Source: Cryobacterium flavum
GTDB lineage: Bacteria; Actinomycetota; Actinomycetes; Actinomycetales; Microbacteriaceae
Length of the DNA: 45,074 bases
Assembly: GCF_900103805.1 (NCBI RefSeq)
Contig: NZ_FNIB01000019.1
Span: forward strand, 1 to 45,074
Direction: 5' to 3'
The position numbers and the translations under genes were made by a program. Shown here piece after piece: positions 17,621 through 27,188 of the stretch; the stretch's first letter is position 1; every line of letters starts with the position of its first letter. The notes beneath the pieces were generated by a model. It did no database searches. It saw nothing but the letters and a program-made list of their open reading frames with translations, and was not told where the DNA came from.

Positions 17621-18358
17621 CTAGATTCCGGACTCTTCGGTGCGCACCAGCACTGCGCCACAATCGGGGCAAAAAATGACCTCGTCGGCCGGTGCCTGGC
17701 GGGCATCGGCGAGGTCGCTGCCGGTGAGGGTCATGGTGCAGCCACTGCAGGTTCGGGCGCGCAGCAGGGCCGCGGCGTTGCCGTGGCCGGTGATGCGCAG
17801 ACGCTCGTACAGCGCCGCGAGGTCGTCGGGGATGGTGGCCGCTACGGTGGCCCGGTCGCGCGTGAGTTCGGTGAGTTGGCGGGTGAGGTCGACCAACACC
17901 TCGTCGCGCGCGGATTCGGTCGCGCTCACACGTTCGGCGATGGCGTCACGCTCCTTTTCCACCACGACGACGGCAGCCTCGTGCTCTTCCTGGCGCTCCA
18001 GCACAGCGATCTCGATCTCTTCGAGGTCGAACAGGCGTTTCTTGAGCGAGGCGACTTCGGAGTCCAGAGCCTGGATGTCCTTGATCGACGAGGTGTGCTG
18101 CAGGCGGTCGGTGTCGCGCGCGATTCGCTTCTCCACGACCTCGACGTCGCTCTCGATGCGTCCCAGTTCGGTGCGCACGTCGTCAAGCTCGCCCGACCGA
18201 CCGAGCAGTTTCATGCGGCTGGCCTCGGCTTCACGATTGAGGTCGGCCAGTTCGGCGTGCTGCACGAGCGATTTTGACTGGTGGCTGAGCTGAAGAACCT
18301 TGATGTCCAGGGCCTGAAGCCGCAGAAGTTCCTTCTGCTGGAGTGGTGATGCCTTCAC
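17621..18358 (-). CDS. Coiled-coil zinc-ribbon protein (Rv2229c-like)
   Basis: A 245-aa cytosolic protein whose first ~165 residues form a long coiled coil (heptad-like Leu/Glu/Arg pattern). A C-terminal zinc ribbon has CSGC (TCSGCTMTL) and CPDC (FCPDCGAVL) pairs. This architecture matches the family next to Nif3 in actinobacteria. Its molecular function is not established; structural relatives suggest nucleic-acid or protein scaffolding. The GTG start at 18358 has AGGA five bases upstream. It is 73 bases downstream of nif3 on the same strand, so a two-gene operon is likely. Confidence 0.88.
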   Translation of the reverse strand: MKASPLQQKELLRLQALDIKVLQLSHQSKSLVQHAELADLNREAEASRMKLLGRSGELDDVRTELGRIESDVEVVEKRIARDTDRLQHTSSIKDIQALDSEVASLKKRLFDLEEIEIAVLERQEEHEAAVVVVEKERDAIAERVSATESARDEVLVDLTRQLTELTRDRATVAATIPDDLAALYERLRITGHGNAAALLRARTCSGCTMTLTGSDLADARQAPADEVIFCPDCGAVLVRTEESGI

Positions 18359-18431
18359 GATGTCCTGACCTAACGCTTTTGATGAGATGTGGTACGAAAA
18401 AATGGGGATGACTCGGAGATTAGTGCACTAG

Positions 18432-19250
18432 TCAGTGCACGACGGCGAAGGACCACGGATCGGTGTTCAGTTCGCTGACGGTGACTACGATCCCGGGAAG
18501 AGCTGTTCGCAACTGCTCGGCCGCCGGTTCCAGCCAGAGCCACTCACTGGCCCAGTGCGACACGTCCATGAGCGCGGGGCCGCCCGTGCAGAGCGCTTGC
18601 TCTCGCGCTTCGGAGGAGGGGTGATGACGCAGATCGGAGGTGATGTAGACATCCGCTGTCAGCACTCTGGGGTGGCGCAGCAATGAATCGCCTGCACCGC
18701 CGCACAACGCGACGGTGGTGACCGGTGTCAAATAGTCGCCCGCGACGCGCACGCCCGACGCAGTCGCAGGCAGCAGGGCCAGCACGGTGTGCGCGAGGTG
18801 CCCCACGGTTGTTGGCTCGGCCAGGCGTCCAACGCGACCGATGCCGGTTTCGGGCGCGGCACTGTCGGTGATGGGTAGGGCGTCGATCAGTCCCAGCCGG
18901 GTAGCGATCACGTCGGACACGCCGTCAGCGACGACGTCGGCGTTGGTGTGCGCGGCGAGCAGTGCGCAGTTTGCGCGAATCAGGCGACTGAGCAGGGCGC
19001 CCTTGTAGCCGTCTTCGGCAATGCTCGTGACACCGCGCAGCAGCAACGGATGATGCGTCAGCAGCAGGTCGGCGCCGGCCTCGACGGCCTCGTCGACGGT
19101 GTCGGAGACGGCATCGACAGCCAAGTGGATGCTGCGAATCGGCCGGCTCGGATCTCCGCTGACCAGGCCAGGTGCGTCCCAGGCCTCGGCACCGCCCGGG
19201 GGCCACAGGGTATGAGCGACGCGGATAACGTCGGCTAGCGAGAATGACAC
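18432..19250 (-). CDS. Nif3-like dinuclear metal centre protein
   Basis: Member of the conserved Nif3/YbgI family (272 aa), which forms hexameric rings with a two-metal site; a GTP-cyclohydrolase I type 2 label is often transferred but the function is unsettled. Metal-ligand motifs are visible: LLTHHPLLL (His pair), AAHTNAD (His/Asp) and the C-terminal DVSHWASEW in place of the common DxGHxxxE. Start GTG 19250. An imperfect palindrome GTGCAC-N6-GTGCAC spans its stop codon (18423-18440). Confidence 0.9.
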   Translation of the reverse strand: MSFSLADVIRVAHTLWPPGGAEAWDAPGLVSGDPSRPIRSIHLAVDAVSDTVDEAVEAGADLLLTHHPLLLRGVTSIAEDGYKGALLSRLIRANCALLAAHTNADVVADGVSDVIATRLGLIDALPITDSAAPETGIGRVGRLAEPTTVGHLAHTVLALLPATASGVRVAGDYLTPVTTVALCGGAGDSLLRHPRVLTADVYITSDLRHHPSSEAREQALCTGGPALMDVSHWASEWLWLEPAAEQLRTALPGIVVTVSELNTDPWSFAVVH

Positions 19251-19331
19251 TCGTTCAGCCTACCGGGCGCCCGGCGCTGGGGCTTCGCCGGACACGGTGC
19301 AACCCAATGCTCCGGTCCGGCGAAAGATAAG

Positions 19332-19667
19332 TCAGTAGTCGAAGTCGTCGAACTGGGCGACGGCCGATTCCTCACGGGTCCAGGCCGCGGGAATCATGGC
19401 CCCGGTTTGGGCTTTGCGGTGCAGAAAATCGGTGGTCTCCGGTTCAACCAACTCCGGCGACGGACTGTCGGCCGTCACGCTGACCAGCTGGCTGGCCGAA
19501 CCAATCAGGAACTGGGCACGCAGCAGGTGTCCGTCATCTCCCATCACCGGGATGTCGACGACGTCGACCTGCCGGCGGTTACACAGTGCTTCGGCGTAAA
19601 GGAGAACGGCATCAGCCAGATCGCTGCCGGTTATTACTGAACCGCCCGGGTGAAATATGCGTTTCAT
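19332..19667 (-). CDS. Hypothetical protein
   Basis: I do not recognise a family. The 111-aa soluble protein starts MKRIFHPGGSVITGSDLAD, has a valine-rich middle (RRQVDVVDIPVMGDDG) and an acidic end (AVAQFDDFDY). The ATG at 19667 is supported by GAGGGG upstream; an earlier in-frame ATG at 19688 lacks a site. It lies between the Nif3 gene and the GAF-ANTAR pair, all on the minus strand. The region 19668-19799 upstream presumably carries its promoter. Confidence 0.65.
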   Translation of the reverse strand: MKRIFHPGGSVITGSDLADAVLLYAEALCNRRQVDVVDIPVMGDDGHLLRAQFLIGSASQLVSVTADSPSPELVEPETTDFLHRKAQTGAMIPAAWTREESAVAQFDDFDY

Positions 19668-19799
19668 GATCGCCCCTCGAAAGCTCACGGAAAATTCAGG
19701 TGCTTCCAGGGTCCGGGGTCGCTCTAGCAGTATATGCCCGGTCTACCCCCACGACGATGGAAACTCGGCTATCTCGCATAAACGCACTGGACCGCAGTG

Positions 19800-20513
19800 T
19801 TACAGCGTGAGTGCGCGATTCACGATCCGCTCGGCGACGTCCGCGAGGGGAAGGCCGTTGTTGCGGGCATATCCGCGAATCTTGTCAAACGCATCGCCCA
19901 TGTGCACCCCGTGGGTATAGGCCACCACCCCCTTGGCCTGCTCGATCAGCACCCGACTGCTGAGAGCATGCTGGAGTTGCTGGCGAACAATATCGCTCTC
20001 CCGAATAGCCCGTTCCTGCAGGATACCGATGGTCGCGACGTCAGCGAGGGCCTGCACCGTGTTGGTGTCTGCAGTGCTCAGCCCGCCGGTGCGATCCCAG
20101 AAGAGGTTGAGCGAACCGATCGTCGTCGCGCGCAGGCGCAGCGGTACGGCATGCATCGACGCGAATCCCTGAGCTAGAGCTCCCTGCCGAAACTTGGGCC
20201 ATTTGTCACCGGTGTTGTCGATGTCCGGAATAGCCACAGCCAGCCCGGTCGTGAAGCTTTCGACGCAGGGGCCGCTTCCGGCACGCAACTGCAAAATTTC
20301 CACCAAGCGGCTGCGTTCGTTGGTCGACGCCATGACTTCGAGTTCACCGTCGCCAGCTGAGAGGATGATGCCCGCCGCCGAGGCTTCTAATAGTGCGACA
20401 CATTTCTCCACCAGCGTGTGCAAGAGGTCGACAACGTCGTAATCGGCGACGAGTGTGTCGGCCAGGGTAACGAAGGTCTCAAGGAGTTGACCTTCCCGGG
20501 TTTTTGTCACCAT
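19800..20513 (-). CDS. GAF-ANTAR RNA-binding regulator (first copy)
   Basis: A 237-aa cytosolic regulator. The GAF sensor domain covers about residues 20-170 and includes LRAGSGPCVESFTTGLAV and MHAVPLRLRATTIGSLNLF. The C-terminal ANTAR domain (about 178-235) has the helix LSSRVLIEQAKGVVA and the LADVAERIVN end. ANTAR proteins bind paired hairpins in nascent RNA and prevent termination; the GAF ligand is unknown. Its start lies 9 bases after the stop of a second GAF-ANTAR gene, so the pair is an operon. Confidence 0.9.
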   Translation of the reverse strand: MVTKTREGQLLETFVTLADTLVADYDVVDLLHTLVEKCVALLEASAAGIILSAGDGELEVMASTNERSRLVEILQLRAGSGPCVESFTTGLAVAIPDIDNTGDKWPKFRQGALAQGFASMHAVPLRLRATTIGSLNLFWDRTGGLSTADTNTVQALADVATIGILQERAIRESDIVRQQLQHALSSRVLIEQAKGVVAYTHGVHMGDAFDKIRGYARNNGLPLADVAERIVNRALTL

Positions 20514-20522
20514 ATTTCCATT

Positions 20523-21284
20523 CTAAGACTCGGGAATCGACGAAAAATCCAGCTGTCGTGTCACTACATCAGCGGCGACTTCCCGAACAGTTCGTCCATG
20601 AGCAAAAGCATGTCCATGAATTATCAGAAGCGCGTCGGCGGCGGAAAGATTGAGCTGGGCCAGAACCATTCCGGTCGCTTGATGAACGACACGCCTCGAA
20701 TATCCTTCATTATCTTCCAGATTCGTTTTAAGTGTTTGCGACGCGAGGGAACCACGTAAAACCTGCACGGAAGCAATGTGCACGAGCACTTGCGCATCGA
20801 GAATCTGTGCGGGAGACAGCCCGTCGGAATGGTTCGAAAACAGGGAAACGGCACCGATATCGAGCGACCCCAAGCTCAGCGGAAAGGCGTAGACGGCATG
20901 CACACCGGTGTGCCTGGAGGCCTTCATTAGTGTCGGCCAGGTCGCGCCCGTGGACGTCTGAAAATTATTAACGAGCAAGGGGCGCCGAGTGTGCAGCGCG
21001 TCCCAGGATGGCCCTTCACCCAGGTCCAATTGCAGCTCATCAAAGAGCGCGGCCATCGGATTGCTCGCGCAGACTGTTTCGCGTCCAAATGGATTCACGA
21101 GCGTGCAGACGGCTGCGGCGTTGACCGGCAGCACCTGAAGAAAAGGCTCACAGATGCTCGCGCGACTCTCGTGAGCGAGCGACAGCTGTTCCACCGCGGC
21201 ACCGAAGGCCAGCCGATCAGTCACTGAGCACGCACCCAATCCGGACGCACCTGCATCGTGCGTGTCATTCGACCTCACGATCAC
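20523..21284 (-). CDS. GAF-ANTAR RNA-binding regulator (second copy)
   Basis: A 253-aa paralogue of the downstream neighbour. The GAF-like domain is about 40-185, with DLGEGPSWDALHTRRPLLV and VYAFPLSLGSLDIGAVSLF. The ANTAR domain is about 193-250, with VVHQATGMVLAQLNLSAAD and VREVAADVVTRQLDF. The GTG start at 21284 is only 22 bases from the tRNA-Val 3' end; later starts such as the GTG at VTDRLAFG are possible. The two proteins are clearly diverged, so this is an old duplication, and they may form heterodimers (inference). Confidence 0.87.
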   Translation of the reverse strand: MIVRSNDTHDAGASGLGACSVTDRLAFGAAVEQLSLAHESRASICEPFLQVLPVNAAAVCTLVNPFGRETVCASNPMAALFDELQLDLGEGPSWDALHTRRPLLVNNFQTSTGATWPTLMKASRHTGVHAVYAFPLSLGSLDIGAVSLFSNHSDGLSPAQILDAQVLVHIASVQVLRGSLASQTLKTNLEDNEGYSRRVVHQATGMVLAQLNLSAADALLIIHGHAFAHGRTVREVAADVVTRQLDFSSIPES

Positions 21285-21305
21285 AAGCTGTGGGAGAAAT
21301 CTCTG

Positions 21306-21378
21306 TGGGCCCTACCGGGCTCGAACCGATGACATCCACGGTGTAAACGTGGCGCTCTACCAACTGAGCTAAAGGCCC
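21306..21378 (-). tRNA. tRNA-Val (anticodon UAC)
   Basis: A full cloverleaf on the minus strand. The acceptor strands are GGGCCTT and AGGGCCC, the D-arm contains TAGCTCAGTTGGTAGAGC, and the anticodon stem CCACG/CGTGG encloses loop TTTACAC with anticodon TAC. The T-arm contains GGTTCGAGCCC, and A is the discriminator base. The 3' CCA is not encoded (next bases CAG). Confidence 0.97.
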
Positions 21379-21449
21379 CGGCGACGACGTTTGTCGCGGG
21401 CGTTCTCAGTATAGGTCAGAGTCGCTGCGCGATTGGCGACCCGACGGGT

Positions 21450-21920
21450 TCAGAGAACCGGTGCCAACTGCTCGAGCGCGGCCCGATACGACTCAATCGA
21501 CCGCGCCTCGCCCGGTGCGGTGATGAAACTGGAACGGATGATGCCGCTCGGGTCGATCAGAAAAGTCGCGCGATTGGCGAAGCCCTTCTCCTCGAGAAAG
21601 ACGCCATATTCCTTCGCGACGGCGCCGTGCGGCCAGAAATCCGCGACCAGGTCAAAGGTATATTTTTCCTGCTCACCAAAGGCCCGCAGGGCGTGTCGGG
21701 AGTCGACCGAAATGCCAATCAGTTCAACGCCGCCATCGTCGAACAGAGCGAGGTTGTCGCGCAACTCACACAGCTCACCGCTGCAGATTCCGGAGAAGGC
21801 CAGCGGAAAGAAGACGAGCGCGACCGACTTCGTTCCCCGGTACTGGCTGAGCTGAACGCTTTCGCCGAACTGGTTGATCAGTTTGAAGTCGGGTGCCTGG
21901 GTGTCGTTTTCGAGAGCCAT
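21450..21920 (-). CDS. ahpE: AhpE-type peroxiredoxin
   Basis: Thiol peroxidase of the AhpC/TSA superfamily (156 aa). The peroxidatic Cys lies in FFPLAFSGICSGEL (Cys46), the AhpE signature. A further Cys51 follows in ELCELRDN, where M. tuberculosis AhpE has no Cys. Catalytic partners P39 and the C-terminal Arg (about 120-128) region are present. The ATG at 21920 has AAGGAGC just upstream; a longer start at 21971 is not supported. Located between tRNA-Val and aceE, as in other actinobacteria (Rv2238c position). Confidence 0.93.
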   Translation of the reverse strand: MALENDTQAPDFKLINQFGESVQLSQYRGTKSVALVFFPLAFSGICSGELCELRDNLALFDDGGVELIGISVDSRHALRAFGEQEKYTFDLVADFWPHGAVAKEYGVFLEEKGFANRATFLIDPSGIIRSSFITAPGEARSIESYRAALEQLAPVL

Positions 21921-22194
21921 AAATGCTCCTTTCCTGGTGCGCCTGCGCGCACGGATTGGCCGGTGACACACTCTAGCCCCGCAATGTGCGCGGATTCACA
22001 GACCGCGTGGATCCGTCCTCGTGAAATTTGGCTGGTGAACCCTCCGTCTGCGGACGACGAGTAAAAATCTGTAGGCTTACGTGGTGCCGCTGGTTGCAAT
22101 CCAACCTGCTCATTTACGGCACGTGCCTTCGTAGTGGCGAAAGAATGCCCCCACGAAGCACCATCGCTGCATAAACCCCAAGGAGAGGTCGACT

Positions 22195-24921
22195 GTGACG
22201 GTCAACGACCAGGACCCGTACTCTACGAACAACGCCGACTCCGATCCGGAGGAGACCGCCGAGTGGTCGCAATCCCTCGATTCGCTCGTTGCCGAACACG
22301 GTCACGAACGCGGACGCGAGATCATGCTCAGCCTGTTGAAGCGTTCGAAAGAGCTGCACCTCGGCGTTCCCATGGTGCCGACGACGGACTACATCAACAC
22401 CATCGCCACGGAGAACGAACCCGACTTTCCCGGTGACGAAGACATCGAGCGCCGCTACCGCGCCTGGATTCGCTGGAACGCTGCCGTTCTGGTGCACCGC
22501 GCTCAGCGCCCCGGCATCGCTGTCGGCGGGCACATCGCGACCTATGCGTCATCCGCTGCTCTCTATGAAGTCGGGTTCAACCACTTCTTCCGCGGCCAGG
22601 ATCACCCGGGCGGTGGCGACCAGATCTTCATCCAGGGACACGCCTCCCCCGGCACCTATGCTCGTGCCTTCCTCGAGGGCCGCCTGACCGAGAACCAGCT
22701 CGACGGGTTTCGCCAGGAGAAGTCGCACGCTCCCGACGGCATCTCGTCCTACCCGCACCCTCGCCTCATGCCGGAATTCTGGCAGTTCCCGACCGTGTCG
22801 ATGGGGCTCGGCCCCATCAACGCCATCTACCAGGCGCAGCTCAACCGCTACGTGACCAACCGTGGCATCAAGGACGCGAGCGACCAGCAGGTCTGGGCGT
22901 TCCTCGGCGACGGCGAAATGGACGAGGTGGAAAGCCGTGGCCAGCTGCAGGTCGCAGCCAACGAAGGCCTCGACAACCTCAACTTCGTGATCAACTGCAA
23001 CCTGCAGCGTCTCGACGGCCCGGTGCGCGGTAACGGCAAGATCATCCAGGAGCTGGAGAGCTTCTTCCGCGGTGCCGGCTGGAACGTCATCAAGGTGGTC
23101 TGGGGCCGCGAGTGGGACAACCTGCTCAAGAACGACGTCGACGGCGCCCTGATCAACCTCATGAACGTCACGCCCGACGGCGACTATCAGACCTACAAGG
23201 CCGAGAGCGGCGCCTACGTACGTGAGAACTTCTTTGGCCGCGACCCGCGCGCCCTCAAGCTGGTCGAACACCTGAGCGACGACGAGGTCTGGAACCTCAA
23301 GCGCGGCGGCCACGACTACCGCAAGGTCTACGCCGCGTTCAAGGCCGCATCGGAGCACAAGGGACAGCCCACCGTCATTCTGGCAAAGACGATCAAGGGC
23401 TACGGCCTCGGCCCGAGCTTCGAGGGCCGCAACGCGACCCACCAGATGAAGAAAATGACCCTCGACAACCTCAAGTCCTTCCGTGACAGCATGCACGTGC
23501 CGATCACGGATGCTCAGCTCGAGGAAAACCCGTACCTGCCGCCGTACTACTCCCCCGGCGACAAGGACGAAGCGATCGAGTACATGCACGAGCGGCGTCG
23601 TGCGCTCGGCGGCTACCTGCCGGAGCGTCGCACCCGGCACACCGCGCTCAATCTGCCTGGCGACGAGACGTACAAGGTCGCCAAAAAGGGTTCCGGAACC
23701 CAGGAAATCGCCACGACGATGTCCTTCGTGCGGCTGCTCAAGGAGCTCGTGCGGGCCAAGGACTTCGGCAACCGTATCGTTCCGATCATCCCCGACGAGG
23801 CCCGCACCTTCGGCATCGACGCGTTCTTCCCCACCGCCAAGATCTACAACCCCAACGGCCAGCACTACACGTCTGTTGACCACGCCCAGCTGCTCTCCTA
23901 TAAGGAGAGTCCGCAGGGCCAGATTCTGCACGTGGGCATCAATGAAGCCGGGGCTGCCGCGGCGTTCACCAACGTGGGTACCTCGTATGCCACCCAGGGT
24001 GAACCGCTCATTCCGGTCTACGTCTTCTACTCCATGTTCGGATTCCAGCGCACCGGCGACGCCCTCTGGGCGGCCGGCGACATGATGGCCCGCGGGTTCA
24101 TCATTGGAGCCACGGCCGGTCGCACCACGCTGACCGGTGAGGGGCTGCAGCACGCCGATGGTCACTCGCCGCTGCTGGCGTCGACCAACCCGGCCGTGGT
24201 CTCCTACGACCCTGCGTACGGTTACGAGATTGGCCACATCGTGCGCGCCGGACTCGATCGCATGTACGGCGGAACCCACACCGACCCGAACGTCATGTAC
24301 TACATCACGGTCTACAACGAGCCGGCCGTTCAGCCGGCCGAGCCCGACGATGTCGACGTGGACGGAATCCTGCACGGTATCCACCGGGTGAGCGCATCCG
24401 CTGTGAGTGGTCCGAAGGCTCAGCTGCTGGCCTCCGGCGTCGCCGTGCCGTGGGCGCTTGAGGCGCAAAAACTGCTCGCCGACGACTGGGGTGTGTCGGC
24501 CGATGTTTGGTCGGTCACGTCCTGGACCGAGCTTCGCCGCGATGGTCTTGCCGCCGAGGAGCACAACTTCCTCAACCCCGACGACGAGCCGCGCGTTCCG
24601 TATGTCACGGCGAAGCTCGAGGGAGCAGCCGGTCCGTTCGTGGCTGTGTCCGACTTCATGCACGCCGTTCCGGATCAGATTCGGCAGTTCGTTCCGAGCG
24701 ACTTTGCAACGCTCGGCGCCGACAGCTTCGGCTTCTCGGACACCCGTCCGGCGGCACGTCGATTCTTCAAGATCGACGGTCCGTCCATGGTCGTGCGCAC
24801 CCTGGAGCTGCTCGCCCGTCGCGGTGAAGTTGACCGGAGCCTCGCCGGCCAGGCGATCGCCAAGTATCGCCTGCACGATGTGAGCGCGGGCACCACCGGC
24901 TCTGCCGGGGGCGAGAGCTAA
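22195..24921 (+). CDS. aceE: Pyruvate dehydrogenase E1 (homodimeric)
   Basis: Thiamine-diphosphate enzyme that decarboxylates pyruvate and acetylates the lipoyl group of E2. The 908-aa length is typical. Visible motifs: [20 protein letters not shown] near the N-terminus, the ThDP motif [14 protein letters not shown] ending in [35 protein letters not shown], and [15 protein letters not shown] in the transketolase domain. The GTG at 22195 follows AAGGAGAGG. Its E2 partner and the lipoate genes are at the left end of the window; the E3 gene is not present here. It is followed after 6 bases by the FasR-like gene. Confidence 0.98.
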   Translation: MTVNDQDPYSTNNADSDPEETAEWSQSLDSLVAEHGHERGREIMLSLLKRSKELHLGVPMVPTTDYINTIATENEPDFPGDEDIERRYRAWIRWNAAVLVHRAQRPGIAVGGHIATYASSAALYEVGFNHFFRGQDHPGGGDQIFIQGHASPGTYARAFLEGRLTENQLDGFRQEKSHAPDGISSYPHPRLMPEFWQFPTVSMGLGPINAIYQAQLNRYVTNRGIKDASDQQVWAFLGDGEMDEVESRGQLQVAANEGLDNLNFVINCNLQRLDGPVRGNGKIIQELESFFRGAGWNVIKVVWGREWDNLLKNDVDGALINLMNVTPDGDYQTYKAESGAYVRENFFGRDPRALKLVEHLSDDEVWNLKRGGHDYRKVYAAFKAASEHKGQPTVILAKTIKGYGLGPSFEGRNATHQMKKMTLDNLKSFRDSMHVPITDAQLEENPYLPPYYSPGDKDEAIEYMHERRRALGGYLPERRTRHTALNLPGDETYKVAKKGSGTQEIATTMSFVRLLKELVRAKDFGNRIVPIIPDEARTFGIDAFFPTAKIYNPNGQHYTSVDHAQLLSYKESPQGQILHVGINEAGAAAAFTNVGTSYATQGEPLIPVYVFYSMFGFQRTGDALWAAGDMMARGFIIGATAGRTTLTGEGLQHADGHSPLLASTNPAVVSYDPAYGYEIGHIVRAGLDRMYGGTHTDPNVMYYITVYNEPAVQPAEPDDVDVDGILHGIHRVSASAVSGPKAQLLASGVAVPWALEAQKLLADDWGVSADVWSVTSWTELRRDGLAAEEHNFLNPDDEPRVPYVTAKLEGAAGPFVAVSDFMHAVPDQIRQFVPSDFATLGADSFGFSDTRPAARRFFKIDGPSMVVRTLELLARRGEVDRSLAGQAIAKYRLHDVSAGTTGSAGGES

Positions 24922-24927
24922 GAAACC

Positions 24928-26130
24928 GTGGCACCGGCGCCCAAGACGAAAGAGCAGACTCTCAACTGGCTGCGCACCATCTCCGGCGAGCTGTCGACCC
25001 AGACGCTCAAGCGGCTCGAGGACACGCTGTCCTGGTATGGCGATATGCCACCAGGACGGCGGTCGGCGGTCGGCCTCGTCGCCCAGGCCGGAATCACGAG
25101 TTTCATCTCGTGGTTCGACGACCCCCGGTCGACGCCGTGGATCGCCGCTGACGTCTTCGGCGCCGCCCCCCGCGAACTGCTGCGCTCGGTGAGCCTGCAG
25201 CAGACGCTGCAGCTCATTCGCGTGACGGTTGAAGTTGTCGAGGAACGGGTCAAGGACGGCGGGGAGGCCCTGCGCGAGGCCATTCTGCTCTACTCCCGGG
25301 AGATCGCTTTTGGGGCAGCGGATGTCTACGCTCGCGCCGCCGAGGCACGCGGGCTCTGGGACGCACGACTCGAAGCGCTCGTCGTCGACTCTATTCTCAG
25401 CGGGGAATATGACGACGAACTCCCCAGTCGCATCGCGGCCCTCGGCTGGCACGGCCACGGCGAGGTCTGCGTTTTGGTCGGCACGACGCCGCAAATGCTC
25501 GACGTCGACCAGCTGCGACGGGCCGCCCGGCACATGGCTGCTGACGTTTTGATCGGAGTTCAGGGCAACCGCCTCGTGCTCGTGATCGGTCGGGCCCGTC
25601 CGGCGCCGGTCGACAGCGAGGACGTCGGTACGGCCGCTGCCCTCACCTTCATGGAAATCGCCATGCAGCTCGAGCCGATCTTCGGCCCCGGTCACCTGGT
25701 GCTCGGCCACGAGGTCCCCAACCTCGTGGACGCGTCGAAAAGCGCGAAGGCCGCGCTGGCCGGTTTCGCGGTCGCTCGCTCCTGGCGCAATGCGCCTCGC
25801 CCGGTGCAGGCCGACGATCTGCTCCCCGAACGTGCCCTCGCTGGCGATCCGCTCGCCCGGGCCACGCTCATCCATCGCATCTATCGGCCACTGCAGGCCC
25901 ACTCCACCGAGCTGCTCACCACGCTCTGGTGCTATCTCGACAATGGCCGCTCGCTGGAGGCGACCGCTCGCGAACTCTTCGTGCACCCGAACACCGTTCG
26001 GTATCGCCTCAAACGCGTGTCCGAGGTCATCGGCTACGACGCCACGGGAGCCCGCGAGGCACTCATTCTGCAGTCCGCGCTGATCATCGGCTCGATCAGC
26101 GACCACGACGGATCCAGCCGACGCCGCTGA
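24928..26130 (+). CDS. fasR: PucR/CdaR-family regulator, FasR-like
   Basis: A 400-aa transcription factor. The C-terminal PucR helix-turn-helix reads RSLEATARELFVHPNTVRY and continues RLKRVSEVIGYD (about 345-385). The middle is a GGDEF-like CdaR domain (about 160-300). In M. tuberculosis the gene in this position (Rv2242, FasR) activates fatty acid synthase genes. Here it sits between aceE and fabD, so control of the fab cluster is the natural inference. It starts at GTG 24928, 6 bases after aceE, and is probably co-transcribed with it. Confidence 0.9.
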   Translation: MAPAPKTKEQTLNWLRTISGELSTQTLKRLEDTLSWYGDMPPGRRSAVGLVAQAGITSFISWFDDPRSTPWIAADVFGAAPRELLRSVSLQQTLQLIRVTVEVVEERVKDGGEALREAILLYSREIAFGAADVYARAAEARGLWDARLEALVVDSILSGEYDDELPSRIAALGWHGHGEVCVLVGTTPQMLDVDQLRRAARHMAADVLIGVQGNRLVLVIGRARPAPVDSEDVGTAAALTFMEIAMQLEPIFGPGHLVLGHEVPNLVDASKSAKAALAGFAVARSWRNAPRPVQADDLLPERALAGDPLARATLIHRIYRPLQAHSTELLTTLWCYLDNGRSLEATARELFVHPNTVRYRLKRVSEVIGYDATGAREALILQSALIIGSISDHDGSSRRR

Positions 26131-26236
26131 TCCAGCCCGGGGAAACCGGCAAATGTACTACTGTCGACAAAGCTTTCCTGGATACTTAGTGCGATCTGCA
26201 CATTCATTTACGTCACCAGATTGGAAGACTAACTAA

Positions 26237-27157
26237 GTGATCGCTGTCGTCTGCCCGGGTCAGGGCTCCCAAACTCCCGGATTCCTTGAACCCTGGCTGG
26301 CTCTGCCCGCCTTCGAAGCGGGCCTCCGCCAAATTTCCGACGAGGTCGGGCTCGACCTCGTCGCCCACGGCACGGTCAGTGACGCCGACACCATTCGCGA
26401 CACGGCGATCGCCCAGCCTCTGATCGTCGCTGCCGGCATCCTCACCCTCGAAGCCCTGCTGACCGATGGACGCCGCGACCGCATTGCCGGTATCGCTGGG
26501 CACTCGGTCGGCGAGCTGACCGCGGCCGCTGGCGCCGGCATCCTGACGAACGCTGAAGCCGTGCGCTTTGTGCGAGAACGGGGCCTCGCCATGCAGGCCG
26601 CTTCCGCGCTGGAGCCTACCGGCATGAGTGCCGTGATCGGCGCCGATGAGAGCGAACTGCTCGCGCAGGTCGCCGAACTGGGTCTCGAACCGGCCAACTT
26701 CAACGGGAGCGGGCAGATCGTCGTCGCCGGGGCCCTCAATGCCCTCGCGGACCTCGCCGCGACTCCCCCACACCGGGCCCGAGTCATCCCGCTGCAGGTC
26801 GCCGGTGCATTCCACACCCGGTATATGAAGCCAGCCGTCGAACGGATGACCATGGTCGCCGACTCGCTCAGCCCCGCCGATCCGACGCTCCCGATCTGGA
26901 CCAACCGCGACGGCAGCCAGGTGAGCGACGGCATCCATTTTGTGGATCTGCTCGTCGGTCAGGTGTCGTCGCCGGTACGGTGGGACAGGTGCATGGAGGC
27001 TTTCGCTCAAGCAGGAGTCACCGGAATCATCGAGGTGGCGCCCGCCGGCGCCCTCGTGGGGCTCGCGAAACGAGCCCTGAAAGGCGTCCCCAGCGTCGCC
27101 ATCAAAACCCCGGACGACCTGCCCGCCGCCTGGGCCATGATCGACCAGCAGTCCTAA
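26237..27157 (+). CDS. fabD: Malonyl-CoA:ACP transacylase
   Basis: Loads malonyl groups on acyl carrier protein. The 306-aa protein begins VVCPGQGSQTPGFL and has the nucleophile in AGHSVGELT (Ser90) and the catalytic His in VAGAFHTRYM (His193). Start GTG 26237 with GGAAG nine bases upstream. The 106-base gap before it (26131-26236) includes the palindrome TGTCGACA and presumably the promoter of the fab operon and a regulator site. Confidence 0.97.
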   Translation: MIAVVCPGQGSQTPGFLEPWLALPAFEAGLRQISDEVGLDLVAHGTVSDADTIRDTAIAQPLIVAAGILTLEALLTDGRRDRIAGIAGHSVGELTAAAGAGILTNAEAVRFVRERGLAMQAASALEPTGMSAVIGADESELLAQVAELGLEPANFNGSGQIVVAGALNALADLAATPPHRARVIPLQVAGAFHTRYMKPAVERMTMVADSLSPADPTLPIWTNRDGSQVSDGIHFVDLLVGQVSSPVRWDRCMEAFAQAGVTGIIEVAPAGALVGLAKRALKGVPSVAIKTPDDLPAAWAMIDQQS

Positions 27158-27188
27158 CTGTGCCAGCAGTATTGAAGCACGAGAGAAT

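Noticed and set aside
17249..17624. Short + strand open frames over 17.2-17.6 kb
   Set aside because: They overlie rnpB, which is supported by P1 pairing and core motifs.
18423..18440. GTGCAC-N6-GTGCAC palindrome across the nif3 stop codon
   Set aside because: Short, inside the coding end, no T-run; probably chance.
22549..26106. 1185-codon open frame antisense to aceE and the FasR-like gene
   Set aside because: High-GC codon bias keeps the opposite frame open; the protein is low-complexity with no family resemblance, and the sense genes are certain.
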